Assembly (NCBI GenBank): GCA_031292035.1
Contig: JARLHX010000208.1
Span: forward strand, 46,680-110,679
From: Negativicutes bacterium
GTDB taxonomy: Bacteria > Bacillota_C > Negativicutes > Sporomusales_B > JARLHX01
Direction: 5' to 3'
DNA: 64,000 nucleotides
Part shown: positions 52,248 to 61,238 of the stretch, one piece after another
Numbering within the stretch: position 1 is the first letter of the stretch
Layout of the letters: every line of letters begins with the position of its first letter
Translations under genes and position numbers: made by a program
The notes under the pieces: generated by a model
Database searches by the model: none
What the model saw: the letters and a program-made list of their open reading frames with translations, nothing else
Told to the model about the DNA's origin: nothing

Positions 52248-53669
52248 TCAGTTGTTTCCCTCCATAGACCAGACCTTATTCCTACCCTCGGTTTTTGCCT
52301 CATACAGGGCCAGATCGGCCTTCTTCAGCACTGCGTCAATATCTGGATCGGCTGCCGAAGCCACAGCCACCCCGATGCTGATCGTAACCCCCAAATCGCC
52401 GCGTATTGTCGGGATAAAAATGGTCGCCACTGCGTGGCGTATCCTTTCCGCCACACCGACGCCGGCCGCCAAATCGGTATCAGGCAGCAGCACCGCAAAC
52501 TCATCGCCGCCCCAACGGCCGATCAAGTCGCCTTCCCGCAGTTCCGACCGGGAGAGTTCCACGATTTTTTTCAGGGCAAGGTCACCGATGTCGTGACCGT
52601 AGTTGTCATTGATCGACTTAAAATGATCGGCGTCAATCATCAAAATACAGCAGAGCGAGCCCCGCCGCCGTGACAGCGTCATCTCCCGCGAGCAAATTTC
52701 GATGAAGTGGCGTCTGTTGGCAATATTGGTCACCTCATCCACTGATGCGAGCTCAAGCAGGATCTTCTCGGCGCGCTTGCGCTGGGCGATATAAAGGACC
52801 AAGGCCCCGGCGATCGCCAGCACCAGGAAAGTGACCACACCCAATATGATGGACAGAGACCGGGTTTTGGCCGCAATGATCGAATAGGGGAATTCCAGGC
52901 AGATCAGCCATCCCGTTCTGGCATCGTAAATGAACGTCACCAGCTTTTTCCCTGCCTCCTGGTCATTAACGATAGAAACACCCTGCTTCTTTTCTGTCAG
53001 ACCCTCTTTGACAAAACTAACCCTGCTCATGTCAAAGTGCTCTTTGACGAGATTGACATCCGGGTGAGCCAGAACATGGCCGTGGCTGTCGATTACATAA
53101 GCAACCGTTCCATTGGTCGACAACTTTGTAACAAATTCACTCACCTTACTGAGGGTAATCGAAGCCTGCATGACGCCGACGATTGCCCCGCTCTCGGCAT
53201 TTTGCACCGGCGTCGCAAGATTGACAACAAATTCGTTGATATTTTTACTCAGCAGCGCTTCTGATATGGCCTCTTTATTCCCTGCCAGCGCCTCTTGGAA
53301 ATAACCCCGGTCCCAGACATTGACGGTCGGCACATCATCGCCCCGCACCACCTGATTGCCCTGAGCATCGTCGAGGGTGAGGGAAATGTCGGGATATTCC
53401 TGGCGGACCTGCAGTAAAAACGTTTTAACCTGGGGCAGGTCAAAAGCCCTGACTGCCGGATTGTTGGCCATCACCCTGACGGCGATGAGCGGTCGGTCCA
53501 AATAGCCGTCAATTTGGAGTTTGACCTCGGTGGCCAATTCTCGGCACTGGCTGATAGTCTCATCTTCCAGCGCCTTGTTCAGGTACCGAATGGATACGGC
53601 TGACAAGAGAAGTAACGGAATGAAGGTCAGGAAAAGCATGATTGCAATTTGCCTCTTGCTGATGTTCAA
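52248..53669 (-). CDS. Membrane diguanylate cyclase with dCache sensor and GGDEF domain
   Basis: About 473 residues: TM1 (RQIAIMLFLTFIPLLLLSAV), an extracytoplasmic double-Cache domain, TM2 near residue 290 and a C-terminal GGDEF domain with the intact motif GRWGGDEFAVLLPD. It should make c-di-GMP from two GTP. The extracytoplasmic part resembles that of the chemoreceptor downstream (both have NPAVRAFD/NPTVVAFD-like and IDREGKILAHPD/IDSHGHVLAHPD-like segments), so both may sense similar ligands. I prefer TTG 53669, 6 bases after a G-run; ATG 53693 is the alternative. Its product is the ligand of the riboswitch 80 bases downstream. Confidence 0.92.
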   Translation of the reverse strand: MNISKRQIAIMLFLTFIPLLLLSAVSIRYLNKALEDETISQCRELATEVKLQIDGYLDRPLIAVRVMANNPAVRAFDLPQVKTFLLQVRQEYPDISLTLDDAQGNQVVRGDDVPTVNVWDRGYFQEALAGNKEAISEALLSKNINEFVVNLATPVQNAESGAIVGVMQASITLSKVSEFVTKLSTNGTVAYVIDSHGHVLAHPDVNLVKEHFDMSRVSFVKEGLTEKKQGVSIVNDQEAGKKLVTFIYDARTGWLICLEFPYSIIAAKTRSLSIILGVVTFLVLAIAGALVLYIAQRKRAEKILLELASVDEVTNIANRRHFIEICSREMTLSRRRGSLCCILMIDADHFKSINDNYGHDIGDLALKKIVELSRSELREGDLIGRWGGDEFAVLLPDTDLAAGVGVAERIRHAVATIFIPTIRGDLGVTISIGVAVASAADPDIDAVLKKADLALYEAKTEGRNKVWSMEGNN

Positions 53670-53754
53670 ACCTGGCCCCCCCCTCTCAGTCATCCGCCCC
53701 GGAATCACGCACTAATAATTCGATTAAATTCGGTACTTTCCCCCACAAAATCCT

Positions 53755-55125
53755 TTATCGTGGAAAAAAACGCTCCGCCTCTCCCTCAACAGCATCCTCC
53801 AGAGCTGACTTCACTCGCGCCAGTACCTCTTGCCAGTCACTGAGCTTCTGTTGGCGGAAAAGACGCATGGTCGGATACCACAGACTCTCTTGGCCTTCGA
53901 CCCCCCAGCGCCACTCCGGCCGAAACGGCAGCAGCAGCCAAGTCGCTTTCCCCATGGCTCCCGCCAGATGAGCGACAGCTGTGTCCACCGCGATTACCAG
54001 GTCGAGATTATCAATCAACGCGGCCGTCTCGGCAAAATCAACCAGCTCTTTCGAACAATCAAACAACCTGTCAGCGATCCCGGAAAACACCGGCTCCTTT
54101 TTTCCGACCTGAAGACTGACCCAAAACACCTTGTCGACAGCAAACAGACAGTCGATCAATGCAAACGGGATGGAGCGGTTCTCGTCATCAAGATGTTTGG
54201 GATTTCCTGCCCAAACCAGGCCAACCTTGAGCCGGCCTCCGGCCAATGGGTTGATCTCTTTACCCCATTTGGCGGCAAGGGCGTCATCGGCTTGAATATA
54301 GGGAATCTGGTTGGGGATGGTTTTAAGGGCGGTATTCATCTTGCCAGGCAGACTAAAGATCGAGCAGGCATAGTCGAATTGACGCGGATCGATCTCCCGG
54401 CCGTTTGCGCAGACGGAAAAGGCGGTTTGCGTTCCAGCCAGAAGTCGTTCCAACGGCTTTTGAATCCAGACGGTTGTCTCAGCCGCCAACGTCGCAATCT
54501 GAAATGCATAGCGAATAAAATGGATCATGTCCCCAAAACCCTGCTCGTAAAAAAGCAGGATGCGGCGGCCGGTCAGATCCTCGTCTTTCCAGATCGGTAT
54601 ATCCAAACGGAACTTTCCCTGTCCGCGAAAGCGTGTTTCATATAATTGCCAGCCTTTGTCGTATTGGCCAAGCAGAAAATACAGGGTCGCGAGCGCGAAT
54701 TTTGGCTGGCCAAGGTCGGGGCTCAGCCCCATGGCCCGGAGATAACAGGCTTCCGCCTCGTCGAAACGGTTTTGCAGCCTGAGGCAATTCCCCAGATTAT
54801 GAACAGCCTCGGCATAATCAGGCCTTTGCGCAATGGCCTGGCGGAAACATTCTTCCGCCTCAGCGATGCGATTCTTTTTTTTCAAAACAACCCCCAGATG
54901 ATCATAGGCCTCCGGATAATGGGGCTGTAGCTCGATAGCCTTGCAAAAACTGGCCTCGGCGTCGTCCCAAAACTCCAGTGGGATCAGCACTTCGCCAAGA
55001 CGCTGATAGGGGGCAGGATGGTTCGGATCAAGCTTTGCGGCCTGGCAAAACGAAAGCCCTGCCGCCCGAAAATCGCCTTGGGCTGCCAGCGCTAACCCTT
55101 CATCCAAGAGCTCTTGTACTGTCAT
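53755..55125 (-). CDS. TPR protein with glycosyltransferase-like C-terminal domain
   Basis: At 456 residues: the first 165 are four or more tetratricopeptide repeats (APYQRLGEVLIPLEFWDDAEASF, AYDHLGVVLKKKNRIAEAEECF, AVHNLGNCLRLQNRFDEAEACY). The rest resembles the GT9/GT-B-like domain seen in TPR-containing proteins (LLFYEQGFGDMIHFIRYAFQ near 190, VGLVWAGNPKHLDDENRSIP near 305, DLVIAVDTAVAHLAGAMGK near 370). It may glycosylate a protein such as flagellin or a surface polymer, but this is unproven. ATG 55125 follows GAGGG; the longer frame from 55155 lacks a site. Confidence 0.82.
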   Translation of the reverse strand: MTVQELLDEGLALAAQGDFRAAGLSFCQAAKLDPNHPAPYQRLGEVLIPLEFWDDAEASFCKAIELQPHYPEAYDHLGVVLKKKNRIAEAEECFRQAIAQRPDYAEAVHNLGNCLRLQNRFDEAEACYLRAMGLSPDLGQPKFALATLYFLLGQYDKGWQLYETRFRGQGKFRLDIPIWKDEDLTGRRILLFYEQGFGDMIHFIRYAFQIATLAAETTVWIQKPLERLLAGTQTAFSVCANGREIDPRQFDYACSIFSLPGKMNTALKTIPNQIPYIQADDALAAKWGKEINPLAGGRLKVGLVWAGNPKHLDDENRSIPFALIDCLFAVDKVFWVSLQVGKKEPVFSGIADRLFDCSKELVDFAETAALIDNLDLVIAVDTAVAHLAGAMGKATWLLLPFRPEWRWGVEGQESLWYPTMRLFRQQKLSDWQEVLARVKSALEDAVEGEAERFFPR

Positions 55126-55382
55126 ATTCCCTCTCTTTTCCCGGCCGAATAACAAAAGAAGACTGTGTCGGCATATTCAGCCATTACCCGTTTCTATTGG
55201 CGATAAATCCGACAAATTCCTGCAACGACAGCGGGCCTGCCTTCCCCCGCCAAAGGCCAAAAAACCGCCTTCGTCTTCTAGCCTGCCAAAAGGTGATTCT
55301 TGCTGGTGGAAACAAAAAAAGGCCCGGCTTTTTGTCGCCCGACCTTCAAATCTGTACCGTCTTTTAACAAAGCATCCCGGCC

Positions 55383-56726
55383 TCAGCGCGACCAGTCGGC
55401 AGTGATATTAACCCCTCTGGTTTCTTTGATCAAGAGTGTGATTCCAACCCCCACCACTAGGACGGCGGCACAAAACCAAAAAGCGCTTTGGTAGGCTTCC
55501 TGCGGATAAATTCTGACACCCTGTTCCACCACTCCCTGCCACTCACGGTCAAGCAGCCAGCCGAACATCGGCTGCAACAGACCGGCCCCGACAAAGGCGC
55601 CCGAGTTGACCACCCCGGCAACAACTCCGGTCATGTGCGGCGGATTGACTTCCTTGCCGCAGGCCACATTCAAATTGACCCCCGACACCCCCAGGCCAAT
55701 GCCAAAACACAGGGGGTACATCACCCACTCGGGCGGTTTCCCATCGTTCCAGACCGTCAAAACCAGCCATAGCAGCAAGAAAAAGGCGGAACTCAAGGTA
55801 TTGGGTGACTGCCGGAGACCCAGGCGATCGGACAACATGCCTACAAGCGGTCCCCCGACCATCGTTCCGACAGCCATGATCAGCATATGGTTGGCGGCAT
55901 CCATCCTGGACATCCCGTAAACCTGCATAAAGTAGGGCACGCCCCAAAGACCGAGAAAAGCCATATATACCCCGTATACCGACACTGAGGCGAGAAAGGG
56001 CCACCAGGTATAAGGATTGGACATCACCGTCTTCAGGCTGCCAGTCACGCTGCATTTGATGACTGCAGCCAATTCTCTGCCGGTTCCCTCCCGGGCCTCA
56101 ACAGCGGCGATATCCGGCAAACCGACGGCTGACGGACGGTCCCGCACCAGCAGCCAGCAGGCCACGGCCACCAGCAGCGAGTACCCGGCGATCAGCAGAA
56201 AGGCGCTTCGCCAACCATAATGATTGACAACATAGGCCAGCGGCGTGGCGGCCAATAAAAAGCCCGAGCTGCCAGCCACGACGATCCATCCGGTCATCGT
56301 GCCGAACTCGCGCATCCGAAACCACTCAGCATGGATTTTCACAATGTTGGCGTAAATCAGCCCGACCCCCAGGCTGGAAATCAGCCGTCCGGCATACAGT
56401 CCGGTCATACTTTCGGCACAGCCGAAGATCACCGCCCCAAGAGCAGCAAGCAGAAGAGCCAGGGAAATGGTCCGCCTTGGCCCATAAAAATCAGCCAAAA
56501 TACCGCCTGGCAGTTGCATGGCGGCATAAGCGTAAAAATAAACTGAAGCCAGCCCTCCCATCTCCGATGCCCGGGTGATGGCAAATTCCTGCATCAGGCT
56601 GTCGGCGACAACACCGGCGGCGGTACGATGAAAATAAGACGCCAAAAAGGCGAAGGCGAGGGGTATCCAGACAATCCACCGACGCCGGTGTAATTGTTTG
56701 ATTTGCAGTTGCCACGCACTATCCAT
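55383..56726 (-). CDS. MFS transporter (ACS/GlpT-like)
   Basis: The 447-residue carrier has 12 segments. Its N-terminus SYFHRTAAGVVADSLMQEF and AMQLPGGILADFYGPRRTISLALLLAA fit the organophosphate/ACS branch of MFS. The substrate is unknown. AAGGAG lies 6 bases before ATG 56726; the GTG at 56741 precedes the ribosome site. It is flanked by a terminator upstream and a gap of about 200 bases downstream, so it seems monocistronic. Confidence 0.88.
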   Translation of the reverse strand: MDSAWQLQIKQLHRRRWIVWIPLAFAFLASYFHRTAAGVVADSLMQEFAITRASEMGGLASVYFYAYAAMQLPGGILADFYGPRRTISLALLLAALGAVIFGCAESMTGLYAGRLISSLGVGLIYANIVKIHAEWFRMREFGTMTGWIVVAGSSGFLLAATPLAYVVNHYGWRSAFLLIAGYSLLVAVACWLLVRDRPSAVGLPDIAAVEAREGTGRELAAVIKCSVTGSLKTVMSNPYTWWPFLASVSVYGVYMAFLGLWGVPYFMQVYGMSRMDAANHMLIMAVGTMVGGPLVGMLSDRLGLRQSPNTLSSAFFLLLWLVLTVWNDGKPPEWVMYPLCFGIGLGVSGVNLNVACGKEVNPPHMTGVVAGVVNSGAFVGAGLLQPMFGWLLDREWQGVVEQGVRIYPQEAYQSAFWFCAAVLVVGVGITLLIKETRGVNITADWSR

Positions 56727-56765
56727 ATAATACTCCTTCACTCAACATTGCCTTTCACAAACAAC

Positions 56766-56792
56766 AACCCTCTTTGTCTGCAAAGAGGGTTT
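56766..56792 (-). terminator. Terminator after the EamA gene
   Basis: The stem AACCCTCTTTG / CAAAGAGGGTT with a 4-base loop lies downstream of the minus-strand EamA gene; the tail on that strand is TTGTTTG. Confidence 0.7.
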
Positions 56793-56926
56793 AATTTGCC
56801 CCCGATTAGCGCCAAATAGGCCCCCGCACCGGTTATAAGCGAAAGTTATAAATACCGGCCCGCGGTCGCTAGCAAGGAAAAATCTCGGACAATTCCATTT
56901 TATGTTACATGATCTTATCGCAATCG

Positions 56927-57850
56927 TCAATGCGATCGCTGGTGATCCGCCCGGGCCGGCTCCGCCCTTTTTGCCGCCCATAGCCCGCCGCCTACGATCA
57001 GCAGTCCGCCGACTACATGGGGCAGTTCAATCGTCTCGCCCAAAAAAGCGACCCCAAGCAACGCACCATAAAGAGGCAATGTATTGTAAAAAACCATGGC
57101 CCCACTTGCACCGAGACGTGCCACTCCGGCATTCCAGGCGTAAAAACCGGCAGCGGCGGGAACGACGCCGAGATAAAGAATGATCGCTAACAGACGTCCA
57201 TCAAGCACAACCGGGATATGCTGCATTTCCGCCACCGCCAGCAGGCATAAAACCGGCAGCCCGATAAAGGTGGAAAAAGCCGTGGCCGAGACCGAAGAGC
57301 GTCCCCGCAGCACCTTGCTGCTGATCACCGAGTACATCCCCCAGAAGGCCACTGCGGCGAGAATGATCAGATCGCCGATGTTAAACTGGGCTGATTGCCA
57401 AAAGGACAGCGACCCGCCGGAGATCAGAAAAAGCACTCCAGCCAGCGCAACAACAGCTCCGGTCGTCTGCCGGACAGACATTGGCTCTTTGAGTAACCAG
57501 GCGGCCAATACGCCTGTCAGAAGGGGACCCAGGCCGTTGATGATGGTGCTGTTAACCGCCGTAGTGTATCGCAGCCCAAGATAAAGCACTGGCGAAAATA
57601 ATATGACGCCGGTTAAAGCCATGCCGGCCAGCAGCCAGCGGTCTTTCCCCATACGCCGCTCTGCCGGCGGCTGCCGCTGCAGCAGGAGGGCAAAAAGCAG
57701 CGATGCAATGCAAAAGCGGGCCGCCGAAATAGTAATAGGACCGGCTGAATCTTTGATCAGGCGGCCCAGCACCATATTGGTAGCCCACACCAACGTCGCC
57801 AGATTGACACACGCGATGCCGATAAGCTGTTTTCGTCTCTCTTGGTTCAT
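56927..57850 (-). CDS. EamA/DMT-family transporter (RhaT/YdcZ-like)
   Basis: The 307-residue protein has two EamA repeats of about five membrane segments each (LATLVWATNMVLGRLIKDSAGP near residue 15 and AAVAFWGMYSVISSKVLRGR near residue 160). DMT proteins move amino acids, purines or metabolites, commonly outward. GGAGG precedes the ATG. The ABC transporter gene starts upstream (its stop at 57872 is 22 bases away), so the two may share a transcript. Confidence 0.9.
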   Translation of the reverse strand: MNQERRKQLIGIACVNLATLVWATNMVLGRLIKDSAGPITISAARFCIASLLFALLLQRQPPAERRMGKDRWLLAGMALTGVILFSPVLYLGLRYTTAVNSTIINGLGPLLTGVLAAWLLKEPMSVRQTTGAVVALAGVLFLISGGSLSFWQSAQFNIGDLIILAAVAFWGMYSVISSKVLRGRSSVSATAFSTFIGLPVLCLLAVAEMQHIPVVLDGRLLAIILYLGVVPAAAGFYAWNAGVARLGASGAMVFYNTLPLYGALLGVAFLGETIELPHVVGGLLIVGGGLWAAKRAEPARADHQRSH

Positions 57851-57871
57851 CTAACACCCCTCCTGGCTGCA

Positions 57872-59584
57872 CTAGCCAGCCAGGTTCCATTCTCCCAATC
57901 CGGTGATAGCCAGTCGAGTTTTATGAAATTTTATCAGGGTATGGCGGTGTCCCACGCTGATGATGGCTGAATCGGCGAGCTGGTCGCGCAGCAATTCATA
58001 CATCGCCTCCTCGGTTGCCTCATCCAGCGCCGAGGTGGCTTCATCGAGAAACAGCCACTGCGGTTTTTGCAGCAATACCCTGGCAAAGGCGACACGCTGC
58101 TGCTCGCCAAGGGAAAGAATCTGGGCCCAATTTTCCACCCGGTCCAGCTCTTTTACCATTTCACCCAGCTGGCACGAAACCATCGCTGCGGCAATTTCCT
58201 CGTCTGTCGCCCAGCCTGCGCCGTGGGGATACAAGACGGCATCCCTTAGCGAGCCCAGCGGCAAATAAGATTTCTGCGGCAGAAACAGCACCTTCTCGCC
58301 GGCGGGAATATCGATGCGGCCCTGCCCGAAAGGCCAGATGCCGGCCAGCGTCCGCATCAGCGTGCTTTTGCCCGACCCCGAAGGACCGGTCACCAGCAGA
58401 GAATCTCCGGCACTCAGCGTGAGCTCCAGTCCGTCGAGCAGCCGCTCCCCGTTGGGCAGTCCGACATCGAGGCCCGATACCTTCAGCGACGATCCGCCCA
58501 CCCGGTTGATTTGAACCAGCTCTTGCTGCGGCAGGTTGCGGACCCGCTCCATGTTATTTACAAAGCTTGTCAATCGGTTGACCACTGCCTGCCATTGGGC
58601 CAGCACAGCATAGCTCTCCACAAAAAAGGACAGCGCGTCCTGGACCCGGCCGAACGCCGAGGCGGTTTGCACCAGGCCTCCCAGCTGGATCTGCTTGCTG
58701 AAATAGCGCGGCGCAGCGACGACAAAGGGGAATATAATCGCAATCTGGCTATAGCCGGATGTGAACCAGGTCAGCTTTTTTTGCTGGTTCATGAGCTGAT
58801 AAAAATTCTGGAAAACCTTTTCAAAACGCTCAGCAAAGTTAGTTTTCTCCTGGCCTTCCCCATTATAAAAGGCGATGCTTTCGCTATTTTCCCGCAGTCT
58901 CACCAAACTGAAACGAAAGTCGGCTTCATAGCGCTGCTGGTTGAAATTGATCCCCACCAGCGGCCGGCCGATCTTCGACGTCAGCCAAGTGCCGACAACG
59001 GCATAGACGATGGCCACCCACACCATATAGCCGGGAATCACGATCTCACTATCCCCGATCGGAAGGGTCATCTCGCCTGACAGCGTCCAGAGGATGGCCA
59101 GAAACGAGGCCAAAGTAACGCCGGCCTTCAATAAACCCAGCGAAAGCCGCAGCGTCAATGCCACGAAAAGCTGCAAATCCTCGCTGATCCGCTGGTCGGG
59201 ATTGTCGGTATTGTTCTCGACCAGCTGCAGCCGATAGTAGGTCTGCCTGTCCAGCCAGTTACCGAGATAATGTTCGGTCATCCAGCGCCGCCACTTGATT
59301 TCCAGCATCTGCCGCAGATACTGTTCATAGACGACAACAATGATATGGATGCCGGCAAGAATCGTAAAATAACCCAAGGCGCTGAAAAAATCGTTCTTGT
59401 CATAGTTCTGCAGCGAATTATAAAACCTGTTGTTCCAGGCATTAAAGAGCACCAGAACATAAACGGCACCGAGGTTGAGGGCCACGATGACTGCCAGCAG
59501 CAGGCCAGCCCGCCACCTTTCCTCCGACCGCCAGTACGTCCGAATCAACCGCCATGTTTGTGCCAAAAAGCTCTGCTTGAACAT
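57872..59584 (-). CDS. SbmA/BacA-like ABC transporter (fused permease-ATPase)
   Basis: At 570 residues: an SbmA/BacA-like membrane domain (about 1-340, with RYEADFRFSLVRLRENSESIAFYNGE near 235) followed by an ATPase domain with Walker A GPSGSGKST near 410, signature SLGEQQRVAFAR near 505 and Walker B WLFLDEATSALDE. This is the YddA/Rv1819c type, linked to transport of vitamin B12, bleomycin and antimicrobial peptides. ATG 59584 follows GGAGGAAG; the longer frame from 59632 has no site. Confidence 0.92.
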   Translation of the reverse strand: MFKQSFLAQTWRLIRTYWRSEERWRAGLLLAVIVALNLGAVYVLVLFNAWNNRFYNSLQNYDKNDFFSALGYFTILAGIHIIVVVYEQYLRQMLEIKWRRWMTEHYLGNWLDRQTYYRLQLVENNTDNPDQRISEDLQLFVALTLRLSLGLLKAGVTLASFLAILWTLSGEMTLPIGDSEIVIPGYMVWVAIVYAVVGTWLTSKIGRPLVGINFNQQRYEADFRFSLVRLRENSESIAFYNGEGQEKTNFAERFEKVFQNFYQLMNQQKKLTWFTSGYSQIAIIFPFVVAAPRYFSKQIQLGGLVQTASAFGRVQDALSFFVESYAVLAQWQAVVNRLTSFVNNMERVRNLPQQELVQINRVGGSSLKVSGLDVGLPNGERLLDGLELTLSAGDSLLVTGPSGSGKSTLMRTLAGIWPFGQGRIDIPAGEKVLFLPQKSYLPLGSLRDAVLYPHGAGWATDEEIAAAMVSCQLGEMVKELDRVENWAQILSLGEQQRVAFARVLLQKPQWLFLDEATSALDEATEEAMYELLRDQLADSAIISVGHRHTLIKFHKTRLAITGLGEWNLAG

Positions 59585-59780
59585 CTTCTCTTCCTCCGTC
59601 TTTATGTCGGTTGTGTGATACCACCAAGCCAAAAATAATTATAAATTATATTATACTACATCTACCGGTCGACTGCATTGTGCATGGCTGCAGGCCGCCG
59701 CACCGGCAGCAGGAAATAGCGCCCAAAGAGAGAACTATCGATTATCAGAGAAAACGCACAGAACGAGAGGGGTTAATAAC

Positions 59781-60191
59781 ATGGCAACCGTAGAAACGAA
59801 ATATCTGGGCGGACTGCGCACCGACTCGGTGCATATCCAGTCAGGTAGCAAGCTATTCACAGACGCGCCTGTCGACAATCAGGGAAAGGGCGAAGCCTTC
59901 TCACCGACCGACCTATTGGCTACTGCTTATGGGGCCTGCGTCATGACAATCATGGGCATCGCCGCCCGGACGCACGGTTTTACGATTGATGGCGCTCAGG
60001 TGCAAACCACCAAGGTCATGGGGACTGACCCGCGCCGGGTGGTTGAATTGATCAGCGAATTTACTCTGCCGCATAACAACTACAGCGCCAAGGAAAGAAA
60101 AATCATCGAACTGGCCGCCAAGGAGTGCCCGGTGTCCAACAGCCTCCATCCTGACCTGAAGAAAACGCTGACCTTTAAATATCTTGGCTAA
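59781..60191 (+). CDS. OsmC-family thiol peroxidase-like protein
   Basis: At 136 residues: the two catalytic-type cysteines are in TAYGACVMTIMG near residue 53 and AKECPVSNSLHP near residue 116, as in OsmC/YhfA proteins that reduce organic hydroperoxides with dihydrolipoamide or other thiols. The domain is complete. GAGAGGGG precedes the ATG. The gene is monocistronic and ended by a bidirectional terminator. Confidence 0.92.
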   Translation: MATVETKYLGGLRTDSVHIQSGSKLFTDAPVDNQGKGEAFSPTDLLATAYGACVMTIMGIAARTHGFTIDGAQVQTTKVMGTDPRRVVELISEFTLPHNNYSAKERKIIELAAKECPVSNSLHPDLKKTLTFKYLG

Positions 60192-60211
60192 TCGCCGCAT
60201 TTTTAAACTAA

Positions 60212-60247
60212 AAACAGACCGATAACTACGTTATCGGTCTGTTTTAT
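60212..60247. terminator. Bidirectional terminator between osmC-like and kduD-like genes
   Basis: A perfect 13-bp stem (ACAGACCGATAAC and complement) with a short loop, ending in TTTTATTT on the plus strand. Confidence 0.88.
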
Positions 60248-60264
60248 TTGGTGATGCAAGCGCC

Positions 60265-61023
60265 CTAGCGCGCCATCCAAGCACCGTCGACGTAGAGAAT
60301 ATGGCCATGAACATAATCGGCAGCTTTGCTGGCCAAAAACACGGCCGGCCCGCCCAAATCGGCCGGTTTCCCCCAGCGGCCGGCGGGAATGCGGGCCATG
60401 ATCTGGGGATTGCGCACCGGATCGCCGATCAGTGCGGTGTTCATCTCGGTATCGATATAGCCGGGGGCGATGGCGTTGACGTTGACCCCGCGGCCGGCCC
60501 ATTCATTGGCCAGGGCTTTGGTCAGCTGGGCTATGCCCCCTTTGGCTGCGGCGTAGGCAGGTACCGTATACCCACCGGAAAAAGAAAGCAAGGACGCCAT
60601 ATTGATGATCTTGCCGCCGCCTCGGGCCAGCATCCGCTTCCCAAAGGCCTGGCAGAGCAGGAAGGACGCCCGAAGGTGCACCTGGAGCACCAGATCCCAG
60701 TCGCCGAGAGGAAACTCCTCTGCCTTGTGGCGGCGCTGGATGCCGGCATTGTTAATCAGAATGCCCACCGGGCCGTAGTTGCTCTCGATTTCCTCTACTA
60801 GCGGTTCGGCGTCGCTCAACACAGCCAGGTTGCAGGCAACACCGAAACATTTCCGCCCCTGTTCACCCACCAGTCTGGTGGTTTCCTCACATTCCGTTCC
60901 CCGCTGCAGCGAAACGATGTCCGCCCCGGCTCTGGCCAGAGCCACCGCTATCCCTTGGCCGATGCCGCGACTTCCTCCGGTCACCACCGCCAGCTGTCCG
61001 GCAAGAGAAAAATCATGATTCAT
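60265..61023 (-). CDS. kduD: KduD-like 2-deoxy-D-gluconate 3-dehydrogenase / 5-keto-4-deoxyuronate reductase (SDR)
   Basis: The classical SDR of 252 residues has the NAD motif TGGSRGIGQGIA near residue 15, NNAGIQRRHKAEEF near 92, catalytic Ser and YAAAKGG near 155, and IAPGYIDTEMNTAL near 187. The NNAGIxRR, PAGRWG and ASDYVxG-like features are those of KduD, which acts in breakdown of pectin-derived ketouronates. No kduI or pectin genes are adjacent, so a related sugar-acid substrate is possible. It is divergent from the sigma-54 regulator. Confidence 0.82.
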   Translation of the reverse strand: MNHDFSLAGQLAVVTGGSRGIGQGIAVALARAGADIVSLQRGTECEETTRLVGEQGRKCFGVACNLAVLSDAEPLVEEIESNYGPVGILINNAGIQRRHKAEEFPLGDWDLVLQVHLRASFLLCQAFGKRMLARGGGKIINMASLLSFSGGYTVPAYAAAKGGIAQLTKALANEWAGRGVNVNAIAPGYIDTEMNTALIGDPVRNPQIMARIPAGRWGKPADLGGPAVFLASKAADYVHGHILYVDGAWMAR

Positions 61024-61238
61024 CAGGCATTCCTCCTATTTGCGATTATACTGTCGGTTTCTATTATATGGTATCAGCCCTGCTTGTTCAACCAGGGCAC
61101 AGCTCCCCTGCCTAATAGCAGCCCACCCCTCCCGCAGCCTTCTTTCTGGCTTTCGGCCAAAGGAATTTGGACTAAGGGCAGAGAAGTGCTAAAAAGCAAC
61201 CGACTGGCCAAGCTAATATCTTTTAAGGGGAGGCGGAC

